64,000 nt of DNA, taken from assembly GCA_963677085.2 (NCBI GenBank), contig CAXXFH010000004.1, positions 1,426,001 to 1,490,000 of the forward strand, given 5' to 3'. Each line of letters begins with the position of its first letter. The stretch's first letter is position 1. This document shows positions 34,474 through 42,941 of this stretch, one piece after another. The notes beneath the pieces were generated by a model, which saw only the letters and a program-made list of their open reading frames with translations, made no database searches and was not told where the DNA came from. The DNA is from G963677085 sp963677085 (GTDB taxonomy: Bacteria > Planctomycetota > Planctomycetia > Pirellulales > Thermoguttaceae). The position numbers and the translations under genes are program-made.

Positions 34474-36699
34474 TCAACTCCCCAGCTCAACTCCAAAGGG
34501 TCTCGGCTCAGCGCTCAATTGCTGCTTCATCTCATTGATGACGATGGGCGCTGCCCGCTGGATGCTCTCGAGTACAGCAAAGCTTACCAGCGTGGTCTCC
34601 ACGAGCGATTCCACCGTAATCGGCATGGGCTCACCCAACCGCAAGGCCGCCGTAAACTCGCGAAGCTCCTGAGCATGCCCCTTGTCGGCCTGTGGTGACT
34701 TGTGATCGGCCGGTCGCCTTTTCCCCCCTTCCAGATGCAATCGGCGGAAATCTTCGAGCACTCCTACGCTACCATCCGCAAACACCTCGACTCGCTCTTT
34801 GCTGTACGACGACGGGCCCGTGCTGGCGTAGGCCAACTGGCACACTGAACCATCGCCGTAGCGCACCGTGACCATCGCATCATCGGCCGTTGCCGAACCG
34901 GACGCGGATAAACCGGGCGCTGCCGCGTGAACCGTCACCGGCTGTGCCCCAGTGAGAAACGCGAAGAAGTCGAAGAAATGACAGGCCTCGCCGATAATTC
35001 GCCCACCCTCGGCCGGATCGGCGATCCAATGTTCCTCGGGCACCGGGCCTGCGTTGCAGCGATACAGCACCGTCAACGGTCCCCGGCCTTGAAAAAACTC
35101 TTGCAGTTTCTTCCCCAACGGCGAGAAGCGACGGTTGAAACCAACCATCAACCCTCCCTTGCTCTCCTGAAGCGCCGCGCAAACCGTTTTCAGTTGTTCG
35201 ATGTCGATTGCCAGTGGCTTTTCGGTGAATACCGATTTACCGGCAGCCAACGCGCGACAGATGCCGGCAGCATGTTGCGAATGGGGCGTAGTATAGAACA
35301 CCACGTCGGTCTGGTCGTCGTCGAGGATTTCTTCTTCGGCCGAGGCACAGAACGAAAAACCGAACTTCGTGCCCGACGATCGAGCGGCAATGCCCGACGC
35401 GTCAACCAGTCCTCTTAGTTCTACGTTGTCGAGCTTGGCCAGGTTCGGCAAATGGAACGATCGGGCAAACCCCCCTGCTCCAACGAACGACACGCCCACC
35501 TTGTCGGTCGGCTTTCGGTCAGCCGATTCTCGCAAGCCAATGCGTTTGGCGGTCACCAACCCTTTGCCGTCGGCACTCTCCGGGTAGGTGAGAATCACGC
35601 CCAAATGCGGTTGCGTGCCACCGAGAATCATCTCGAAAGCCTTCTCGGCTTCGGCAATCGTGAAACGATGGGTGGTACATGCCGTCGGCCGCACTTGGCC
35701 GGAGGCCACCAGGTCGAGAAACGACTCCAGGTTGCGGTTTTCCGTCCACCGCACATAGCCCACCGGGTAATCCTGCCCTCGCTCTTCGTACTGCGAGTCG
35801 TAGCGGCCCGGGCCGTAGGAACGCGAGACGACGAACGATAGTTCCTTCTGAAAATAGTCGCGACGCGGCAGGTCCATGCCGGTGACGCCGACCATCACCA
35901 CGCGTGCCCGATCTCGGGCGAGTCGGGCGGACAGTTCCACCGGCTCATTGGCGTCGGTCGCAGCGGTGATCAACACGGCATCGGCACCGCGACCCCGCGT
36001 GAAATTCTTCACTTCGGTTTCGGTACGGTCACCTTCAATGACCAGGGCTAGATCGGCACCGTTCTCCGATGCCAGTTCAACCCGCCCGGGCGACAGGTCG
36101 AGCCCCACGACGCGACAGCCAGCGGCCTTGAGTATCTGAACACACAGTTGCCCGATCAGTCCCAAGCCAAGCACGACCACGGCTTCGCCAAACCGCACGT
36201 CGGCATTGCGGACGCCCTGCAGCCCGATGGTCCCCACCGTGCAATAGGCGGCCGCTTCCGCGCTGACCCCATGCGGCACCGGCACGGCCAGCAGCCGCGG
36301 CACGTAATTCACTTCGGCATGATTCGCGTAGCCCGCCCCAGCACAGGCAACCAACTGGCCCACCTCGAACTCGCGTGCCCGGGCACCCACCTCGAGCACC
36401 TCGCCACAAGCGCTGTAGCCCATCGGCATGTCGCTATCGAGCTTGTCGCGCACCGTTTTGAAAGTCGCCCAAAAACCATCGCGGCGGAGCTTATCGAGCA
36501 CCTTCTTGACCAAGTCGGGCCGCTCCTTGGCTTTACCCAACAGGCTTTTCTTGGCCAACTGCAACATCATCCGCTCAGTTCCAGCCGAGACCAACGACGC
36601 CCGATTACGAACCAGAATCCCCTGCTCACGCAAGAGCGGAGCGGGCACTTCGTCGATCGATAACTGGCCGGAACGCATGTTTTGGGTGATTTGTTTCAA
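34474..36699 (-). CDS. Two-domain oxidoreductase: Zn-alcohol-dehydrogenase-like plus Gfo/Idh/MocA
   Basis: The 741-residue protein fuses two oxidoreductases. Residues about 1-370 form a medium-chain alcohol dehydrogenase (QGILVRNRASLVSAGTERMM; GYSACGEVLEVG; VVVLGLGLIGQLCVQILKAA; cofactor site GCRVVGLDLSPGRVELA). Residues about 395-741 form a Gfo/Idh/MocA domain (VSFVGAGGFARSFHLPNLAK; VFTEKPLAIDIEQL; VGFNRRFSPLGKKLQEFF; GRIIGEACHFFDFFAFLTGA). The start is TTG 36699, overlapping the upstream stop by four bases (TTGA), and the sequence KQITQNMRSGQLSIDEVPAP suits the family. Such fusions occur in polysaccharide loci next to heparinase-like genes. The reaction is unknown; sugar oxidation or epimerisation coupled between domains is a reasonable guess. 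Confidence 0.85.
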   Translation of the reverse strand: MKQITQNMRSGQLSIDEVPAPLLREQGILVRNRASLVSAGTERMMLQLAKKSLLGKAKERPDLVKKVLDKLRRDGFWATFKTVRDKLDSDMPMGYSACGEVLEVGARAREFEVGQLVACAGAGYANHAEVNYVPRLLAVPVPHGVSAEAAAYCTVGTIGLQGVRNADVRFGEAVVVLGLGLIGQLCVQILKAAGCRVVGLDLSPGRVELASENGADLALVIEGDRTETEVKNFTRGRGADAVLITAATDANEPVELSARLARDRARVVMVGVTGMDLPRRDYFQKELSFVVSRSYGPGRYDSQYEERGQDYPVGYVRWTENRNLESFLDLVASGQVRPTACTTHRFTIAEAEKAFEMILGGTQPHLGVILTYPESADGKGLVTAKRIGLRESADRKPTDKVGVSFVGAGGFARSFHLPNLAKLDNVELRGLVDASGIAARSSGTKFGFSFCASAEEEILDDDQTDVVFYTTPHSQHAAGICRALAAGKSVFTEKPLAIDIEQLKTVCAALQESKGGLMVGFNRRFSPLGKKLQEFFQGRGPLTVLYRCNAGPVPEEHWIADPAEGGRIIGEACHFFDFFAFLTGAQPVTVHAAAPGLSASGSATADDAMVTVRYGDGSVCQLAYASTGPSSYSKERVEVFADGSVGVLEDFRRLHLEGGKRRPADHKSPQADKGHAQELREFTAALRLGEPMPITVESLVETTLVSFAVLESIQRAAPIVINEMKQQLSAEPRPFGVELGS

Positions 36700-38108
36700 G
36701 ATCTCGGCTCCACCTCGGAATCACATTCGGGGGCAAGCGTACCGTCGGACAGTTCCGATATTACGAAACGCAACTTGCCTGTTTTCGATCGCTCTAATTT
36801 ATCGACGTATTCAATATGAATTTCGGTACCGTCGCCAATTCTTTGGCGAGTTTCAGCCAGCAGCCGTCTCTCGTCGTCTTTGCCATATTCGTGATTTCGT
36901 ACTACACGAATCGCAATCTCCCCAACCCGGGTTTGATGGATCTGCGCCTCGCGAATGCTCACCAAGTCTTTAAAAACGTGGTCCATCCGACCAATTTTTG
37001 CGCCGCCCGGCAACACGACATAATCCTCACGACGTCCATCAATCTCCTGGACAATTCGCCCCGGCCGATCGCCCATCGAGTTTGTCGGCCCCAACGTCAC
37101 GAGGTCTTGCACATCGTACCGAATCAACGGTGTCGCCAGATTCGTGAAATTCGTACCGACTACCCGGTAATGCTTTCCATCGTTGCTGGGAACAAACTCG
37201 ACTGCGGCGAAATCCTCGTCGACTCGCAGTGCCCCGTCTCCACACTCCGATATATTGGCCACTGCCTCCGCCATGCCATAGTGCTGTCGCGGCCGACGAC
37301 CAAAAGCCTTTTCAATGATCTCTGCCTGTTGGGGCAGTAAATTCTCTGCCCCAATGGTAATTGCCTGAACCTGATACCCGAGATCCTCGCCGGAATCGAG
37401 CAGGTGGCTCGCCAACAGCGCCAATAGTGACGGATAGCCGTGCAACCACGGCGGTTGGCACCGTCGCAGTTCGCCAACATAGGCCGGCAGATTGCGCGGA
37501 CTCATGTGATAGCCGCTGAAGAGAATTTGACGGCCGAACTGATTGTAACGCCAGAATGGCACAGAGGACTGCGATAGCGGCACTACGCTCCGTCCACCAA
37601 AATAGCCGCACCAAGTCCCCTGTTCAATCCCATGCCACCGCCGATAACGCCACCAGATGGCCCATTGCTGCTGTATGGCATCCTGCGTGGTGGCAAAACG
37701 CAGACCGCCGCCGGTCGTACCGCTAGTGTGCACCATCACACGCTGTTTAAGCGGCACCGTTTCAGAAAGCATTTCTTGGGAGTGGCGACGCACCTCGTCT
37801 TTCGTCAAGATCGGAAGTTGTTTGAGATCGTCAAGTGTGCGAATTCGCTTGGGATCGACACTCTCTCGCTCGAACATCTCACGATAATACGGTACGGTGG
37901 TCGCAGCATGTTGCACAAGCTCCTGAAGACGATTATCGCGGTATTCGAGTACCCTTTGCTCGGGCCACGTCATCCGCTCTTCTGCTTCGCGCAAGCGCTC
38001 ACGAAACCGAGACCCATAACGCGTTCGCTGGATACGCCAGCCCTCAACACTGCAAGCCACATTCTGCAGCACAATCGGCAAACGGTGATAGACTCGTTCA
38101 AGCGACAT
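36696..38108 (-). CDS. CapK / phenylacetate-CoA ligase-like adenylate-forming protein
   Basis: The 470-residue protein shows the CapK/PaaK adenylation fold: LQELVQHAATTVPYYREMFE at the N-terminus, the AMP-binding loop VMVHTSGTTGGGLRFATTQ, the segment LHGYPSLLALLASHLLDSGE, GAENLLPQQAEIIEKAFGRR and QHYGMAEAVANISECGDGAL, and the lysine near the end (RSKTGKLRFVIS). Polysaccharide loci of many bacteria carry such proteins next to capsule or exopolysaccharide genes; the acid that they activate is generally unknown. The stop overlaps the start of the two-domain oxidoreductase, indicating translational coupling. A role in amidation or acyl decoration of the polymer is a hypothesis. Confidence 0.82.
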   Translation of the reverse strand: MSLERVYHRLPIVLQNVACSVEGWRIQRTRYGSRFRERLREAEERMTWPEQRVLEYRDNRLQELVQHAATTVPYYREMFERESVDPKRIRTLDDLKQLPILTKDEVRRHSQEMLSETVPLKQRVMVHTSGTTGGGLRFATTQDAIQQQWAIWWRYRRWHGIEQGTWCGYFGGRSVVPLSQSSVPFWRYNQFGRQILFSGYHMSPRNLPAYVGELRRCQPPWLHGYPSLLALLASHLLDSGEDLGYQVQAITIGAENLLPQQAEIIEKAFGRRPRQHYGMAEAVANISECGDGALRVDEDFAAVEFVPSNDGKHYRVVGTNFTNLATPLIRYDVQDLVTLGPTNSMGDRPGRIVQEIDGRREDYVVLPGGAKIGRMDHVFKDLVSIREAQIHQTRVGEIAIRVVRNHEYGKDDERRLLAETRQRIGDGTEIHIEYVDKLERSKTGKLRFVISELSDGTLAPECDSEVEPRS

Positions 38109-38169
38109 CAATCAACACACCATCCACCACCGGCAATTCGTATTGGTAGGCAAAGCGGCCAAGACACAT

Positions 38170-39594
38170 CTACCGTTCAACATGCCCCTTCCACCCGAAG
38201 TGCGGCTCAAAGTGGAACGTTGACTCTGGCGAGATCGCGTCCAGCTTGCCGCACCACTCCGGTTTGTTGCTCACCAGTTCCACGTCGCGCCAGTCCCAAT
38301 CGGCGATTGGATAATGTTCACATCGAAACGCCTGCCGCACGATCGGGATTTTTTCCGGATCGAAGCCCATTAGAACGGCACACGCCGCATCGACACTCGC
38401 CGGATTGGTACCGAAGATCAGCATGCCTGCTTCCACGGGATCGGGATTCATCGGCCCACTGCCTTCACCGGCGACCAACGCATCGACCAGCACATAGTGC
38501 CGCTTGCGGTGCTCCGGCGCATCGGGACGCAACGTACCGTCGGGATTGCCGTACAGGGCGATTTTATTTAGGTCGAGACACATTCGCCACACGGTGTCGT
38601 TGCCCCACCAATTGCCGCTGCGGATGACGTCCTCCGTATCGCCGAAGACGTGCCGGCCCATACGTTTTGCTTGCCGAAACATCCAAGGCCCCAGCCCGGG
38701 CACCGAAAGTGCCAGTTGGCGCAGCGGTCGAATCAGAGATTTCTCGGCCCGTTGCCGCGTATCGCTTTGCGGCCGCTCGTCGCCCGGTTTTCCCCCGCCC
38801 GGCTCCGTGTGATGCGGCAGCCAGTTCTTGTCGCCGTTGATCCCCACAAGGTTCTTCAGCGAAACGGTAATCCCTGCTTTCTTGTGGGTTTTCAGTTTTG
38901 GCAAACTGAAGATCACATCCGGCACCACGGCCGAACCGGCGATCAGATATTCGTGCTTGCCGTTGGTGTGATGACGATTGAGTTCGCCATCGTCGTAGTC
39001 GGCCCCGTAGTAGCGACCTTCGCCGTCGTGCCCAACGAATTCGCTGTTCGTGCCGAGGTCGTACGCCACATAGCCATTGGGGTCGCCGGCCAACTTCTTT
39101 CGTGCGACAATCACTCCGTCGCGTTCAACCCATTCCTCCTTGCGCAGGTCGACGATCTGGCAATCGTAACCCTGCTCCTGAAAGTGCCGGGCGATATCAT
39201 CCAGCCCAAGGAGTTGGCTTATTTTCTCGAACGAGGAATCGGTCTGCGGCGCATCGGCAATCATCACCCTGCCGGTCTTCCCCACCGCCCGAAACACAAA
39301 TTCGGCCACGGCACGGATCAAGTTCCCATCGGTAATCACATATCGCCAACCTTCGGGATCGCGGGGATGATACTCTTTAACGAGATTGGGCTTGAGGAGA
39401 ACGGTTTCGCCGGGGTGGATGAGAGTGGCAAGGGGGTTTTGCTCCACATCGTCCCGGCCAGGTGAATTTAACGCGGCATATCTCAGCGCACAGGCAGTTC
39501 CGTGTTCAACCAAACTACATTCTTCGGCAGATTGCCATCCTTGAACTTCCGGCAATGAGAAAACTACTACTCGTCTATCGCCAACATGGGCCAT
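38170..39594 (-). CDS. DUF362 domain-containing protein
   Basis: The 474-residue protein matches DUF362 proteins: ETVLLKPNLVKEYHPRDPEG, TDGNLIRAVAEFVFRAVGKT, DVIFSLPKLKTHKKAGITVS, LKNLVGINGDKNWLPHH, and MLIFGTNPASVDAACAVLMG. Most DUF362 proteins with ferredoxin-like clusters carry Cys-rich motifs; none is obvious here, so this is a cluster-free member. The function of the domain is not established. Cluster-free DUF362 proteins are found in exopolysaccharide loci in several phyla. Its position between glycosyltransferases and the CapK-like gene supports a role in polymer building or modification, not in redox chemistry. Confidence 0.75.
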   Translation of the reverse strand: MAHVGDRRVVVFSLPEVQGWQSAEECSLVEHGTACALRYAALNSPGRDDVEQNPLATLIHPGETVLLKPNLVKEYHPRDPEGWRYVITDGNLIRAVAEFVFRAVGKTGRVMIADAPQTDSSFEKISQLLGLDDIARHFQEQGYDCQIVDLRKEEWVERDGVIVARKKLAGDPNGYVAYDLGTNSEFVGHDGEGRYYGADYDDGELNRHHTNGKHEYLIAGSAVVPDVIFSLPKLKTHKKAGITVSLKNLVGINGDKNWLPHHTEPGGGKPGDERPQSDTRQRAEKSLIRPLRQLALSVPGLGPWMFRQAKRMGRHVFGDTEDVIRSGNWWGNDTVWRMCLDLNKIALYGNPDGTLRPDAPEHRKRHYVLVDALVAGEGSGPMNPDPVEAGMLIFGTNPASVDAACAVLMGFDPEKIPIVRQAFRCEHYPIADWDWRDVELVSNKPEWCGKLDAISPESTFHFEPHFGWKGHVER

Positions 39595-39618
39595 GCAACG
39601 ACCTATCCTGTGGAAATC

Positions 39619-40776
39619 CTATCCAACAATGCCACAGCGACGGGCAACCTCTTCCAGAAAACCGACTTGCATTTGGTACTTCTCCTCTGGCTCCGGGAAT
39701 CGGCCTAAATGTTCATAGCCATTTCGGATCAAAGTCTGCCTACGTTGCCCATCGTTCGTAACTCGCTGAATCGCATCAGCCGCTGATTCAGCAGACAACG
39801 GTGAAAAGTACTCAGCCGCATCTCCACAGGCTTCCCGAGCAAAATCGAGGTCCGTGGTTACGATCGGTCGCCCCATCTTCATCGCCTCGGGATACGTAGC
39901 GGAAGATGTTTCCAAAAGGGTAGGCAGGATTACAATGTCTGACTGCGAATACCACTTGGGACAGTCGCTAAGCAGAATGCAGCCGGCATTTTTGATCATC
40001 TCTGGCACATTGAGGCGATCCACTTCTGTCCAAAATCGCCTCACCTCGCATCCCGAATCCGGCAACGTCACCACGAAACGGTAGTTAGCTGCCTGCCCCC
40101 TTGATTTGAGCACTGCCGCAACTTTGGGAAGCAACGATAAATTCTTGTGTGCGTGAGGATAAGCCAAGCAGAGCACTTGCACTGGCTCCCCTTGGGGCCA
40201 CGTCCTTTTGCCATCACAGGAAGTCTCCAGAAAAAGATCGGCAAAGGAATTAGGGATAACCGCAACATTTTCGTCTCGAATCCCCAACCTCTGGACCAAC
40301 CCCTTTCGTCCGATTTCGGCTTCCACGATGTAGAAGTCGCCCTTCCGCAAAAACTGCGACTTATAGACTCTTCGCAATGGGTAAAGAAAACGCGAGGTCG
40401 GCGGCAAACTCCCAAGAGCAAATTGCGATGGGTGAGTCACCCAACCATCGGCGAACCCGCACACATGTACAGTTTGAAACCGGCAATAAGCTGGTCCAAA
40501 CACGGTAAACACCAGATCGGGACGCAAGGCAATCTCAAATTCCCGCAGTTTCTTACGTGTAGCTATTCCTCGCAACAAGCGAGAAGGACTTGGTGAGAAC
40601 TCTTCAACGGGCCACTGCCCCGAGTACAACGACGCGACATTCCGCTGCACTTGTTCGGACAAAGCGAAACACCACGCATGCTGTCGCGCGTCTCGGCAAA
40701 CCTGCCGGATGAAAGCCGTCGCCACCTGTACCGCTCCACCCGTGGTACACACCGTGGCATTAACAAGGATTTTCAT
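39619..40776 (-). CDS. Glycosyltransferase family 4-type
   Basis: The protein begins MKILVNATVCTTGGAVQVAT and has the GT-B C-terminal donor-binding domain: VAVIPNSFADLFLETSCDGK, VLCLAYPHAHKNLSLLPKVA, KWYSQSDIVILPTLLETSSA and TYPEAMKMGRPIVTTDLDFA. The ETSSATYPEAMKMG segment contains the E(x)7E-like motif typical of retaining GT4 enzymes. It has 385 residues. The donor and acceptor are unknown. It lies in the AT-richer part of the locus together with the polymerase and flippase, where serotype-type sugar transferases are usually encoded. The gene order suggests co-transcription with the DUF362 gene downstream. Confidence 0.85.
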   Translation of the reverse strand: MKILVNATVCTTGGAVQVATAFIRQVCRDARQHAWCFALSEQVQRNVASLYSGQWPVEEFSPSPSRLLRGIATRKKLREFEIALRPDLVFTVFGPAYCRFQTVHVCGFADGWVTHPSQFALGSLPPTSRFLYPLRRVYKSQFLRKGDFYIVEAEIGRKGLVQRLGIRDENVAVIPNSFADLFLETSCDGKRTWPQGEPVQVLCLAYPHAHKNLSLLPKVAAVLKSRGQAANYRFVVTLPDSGCEVRRFWTEVDRLNVPEMIKNAGCILLSDCPKWYSQSDIVILPTLLETSSATYPEAMKMGRPIVTTDLDFAREACGDAAEYFSPLSAESAADAIQRVTNDGQRRQTLIRNGYEHLGRFPEPEEKYQMQVGFLEEVARRCGIVG

Positions 40777-40806
40777 GACTTATCGTATGTATACCCCAAC
40801 GGAAGA

Positions 40807-41901
40807 TCAGCGACTCAGTCCTGCCCAACTTTCAACAATGGACACAAACCGTCGCGCGTTTACCTCGGGGGTATGGCCTTCAAAAAGCTCGAACGATCTT
40901 TCCCCATGAATAGGAAGTAGTTCAGGACGATTGACATATACTTGCATACATCGCCGCAAAGAGGCCACGCTGCCAGTCAAGGCACGGAATCCATTTTCGG
41001 CTGGTGAGATCAGATGATACCCCGCCCCCACCCGATCAGACACAATCGTTGGCTTTCCCAATGATACGGCTTCATTTACCACAACTCCCCAACCATCAAA
41101 GCGCGAGGGAACGACGCACACGTCGGCCATCCGCACAACACCAGCAACTTGCCTTGCGGGAACAGGCCCCCTAAACAGAACACGTGAAGCGATGTCTAAG
41201 TCGCCGGCAAGTCGTTGATAACGTCCTTGTTCCGCATCATTTCCGACCAGCACAAGCTTCCAACCATCCGCATCACATTTTGCGAAAGCCCGCAGCAATA
41301 CATCCACTGCCTTACGTCGGCACAACACGCCACAGAAGAGGAACAGTCGGTGCCCTGCCGCAAACTCTCCAATCTTTCGATCGATTACACAGTTGCTGTC
41401 CAACGGCGGGCACGAATAGGGAAGAAATGCTATCTTCTCTCGGCTCACGCCATAGCTACGAAAATCACGTGCTGCCATCTCCCCGATGGCAAATGCCCCC
41501 AAGGCCGATCTCGAAATACTTCTTCCGTAGCGATACCACCGTGGCCAACCGACGAGACGCCGCCATCCTGGATGGCGAGGTTCACTCCAATGTACCCATT
41601 GAAGATGGTTCTGCAACAAACACTTGTGTAGCCGCCGCAGGAACCTTGCCCCTGTACCAGGCAGGACATGAACGCGTTCCTTCCAATCCTCGACACACTG
41701 TTTGGCCTCCTCCAAATCATCCACCCAAAACTCACCATCAGGAAGCCCTTCTTCCGCGTCGCACCATCCAAGCCGTTTCCTGCTCTCAGGCACGGTGTCG
41801 TAATAGCATACCCTGAGATCAACGTCTTCCAGTAAGCGAAGAGCCTTGAAGAACCCCGATTGGTGATGGCTGGGCATATTCATCCAGAAAAGAATCTTCA
41901 T
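40807..41901 (-). CDS. Glycosyltransferase family 4-type
   Basis: The start at ATG 41901 gives MKILFWMNMPSHHQSGFFKA, with 364 residues. The C-terminal domain is clear GT4: HRLFLFCGVLCRRKAVDVLL, WKLVLVGNDAEQGRYQRLAG, RVLFRGPVPARQVAGVVRMA, and the motif VVPSRFDGWGVVVNEAVSLG followed by KPTIVSD. The N-terminal half contains HVLPGTGARFLRRLHKCLLQ and IGEMAARDFRSYGV. It follows another GT gene by 31 bases and is preceded by a GT2 gene. The transferred sugar cannot be inferred. Confidence 0.87.
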   Translation of the reverse strand: MKILFWMNMPSHHQSGFFKALRLLEDVDLRVCYYDTVPESRKRLGWCDAEEGLPDGEFWVDDLEEAKQCVEDWKERVHVLPGTGARFLRRLHKCLLQNHLQWVHWSEPRHPGWRRLVGWPRWYRYGRSISRSALGAFAIGEMAARDFRSYGVSREKIAFLPYSCPPLDSNCVIDRKIGEFAAGHRLFLFCGVLCRRKAVDVLLRAFAKCDADGWKLVLVGNDAEQGRYQRLAGDLDIASRVLFRGPVPARQVAGVVRMADVCVVPSRFDGWGVVVNEAVSLGKPTIVSDRVGAGYHLISPAENGFRALTGSVASLRRCMQVYVNRPELLPIHGERSFELFEGHTPEVNARRFVSIVESWAGLSR

Positions 41902-42020
41902 CACGTCATGCCCTTACACTCCACCGAACAATTCCACTCAATCTTACAAAACGCAATACGAAACGGCGATCACAATGACTAGCAGCGGCCTGGCAGCCGC
42001 TTACACAAAGAATGCTGAGG

Positions 42021-42932
42021 TCAAATCTTTCGGCAAAGAAAACGTTTAGCCGGACCAAATAGTGCACTGGCCAACAGCAGCATCGTGGCATACCGACGAA
42101 GATTCTGCAAGGGATTGCACCGTAGTGCTTTTAACCAGTAGTACCACCCTGACAGCCGCCTATCATCCCGAAAACACGCTTCCGCCATATCCCAATAGTT
42201 TCGTCCGCAGAAATAGGCCGCTGCAAAACTGCCTAGTTCCCGGCAAATCATCGCCTGATGTTTATCGATGATTAATTGGCGAGCAGGAACAACTTTCTCT
42301 GAAAGACACTTCGTTGTCGATAAGTGGATTACTGCTAAGGATTCAGAAACAAGGGCCAATTGATACTTCTGAAACACTCGCAAAAACCAGTCGTAATCCT
42401 GACCCCGAAGAAGGCGCACGTCAAATAAACCGACGTCTTCAATAACGGCACGCCTCACCAATAGAGTGGAGGGATTGAGAAAACCAAACCGATTGTGTAA
42501 ATAATGATTGAGTGCCCAACCGGAAAACTGCTCCTTCGGTAACTGGGTGATGGATCGTTGCCCATCCTTCACAATAATGCACCCTGTATGGCATACACCC
42601 CACGACTCGGCCAAAGAACTTAATAGTTCTAGTTGCCGCTGAAGCTTTGTGGGCATCCATTCATCGTCGCTATCAATAAACGCCAAGTACTCTCCCCTGG
42701 CCATCTGTATCCCACGGTTTCTCGCGCCCCCCGCTCCTTCGTTCTTCTGACTGCAAATATACTTTATACGAGGGTCATCGATCTGTTGAATGACCTCACC
42801 GGTTCGGTCATTTGAGCAATCATCTATAACGATGATCTCGATATCCGTAATTGTTTGGCTAAGAACACTCTGTACCGCCCGTTTAATCCAAGCTTCACTA
42901 TTATAGGCAGGCACTATGACTGATACTTGCAT
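42021..42932 (-). CDS. Glycosyltransferase family 2
   Basis: The 303-residue protein has the GT-A signature: MQVSVIVPAYNSEAWIKRAV, DIEIIVIDDCSNDRTGEVIQ, GGARNRGIQMARGEYLAFID followed by SDDEWMP (the DxD-type metal-binding site in FIDSDDEW). The C-terminal part includes LLRGQDYDWFLRVFQKYQ, a Q/RxxRW-like acceptor region variant. It probably adds one sugar to the growing repeat unit at the inner membrane. It starts 10 bases from the stop of the Wzy-like gene, so the two probably share a transcript. Confidence 0.9.
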   Translation of the reverse strand: MQVSVIVPAYNSEAWIKRAVQSVLSQTITDIEIIVIDDCSNDRTGEVIQQIDDPRIKYICSQKNEGAGGARNRGIQMARGEYLAFIDSDDEWMPTKLQRQLELLSSLAESWGVCHTGCIIVKDGQRSITQLPKEQFSGWALNHYLHNRFGFLNPSTLLVRRAVIEDVGLFDVRLLRGQDYDWFLRVFQKYQLALVSESLAVIHLSTTKCLSEKVVPARQLIIDKHQAMICRELGSFAAAYFCGRNYWDMAEACFRDDRRLSGWYYWLKALRCNPLQNLRRYATMLLLASALFGPAKRFLCRKI

Positions 42933-42941
42933 TTGTCCAAC

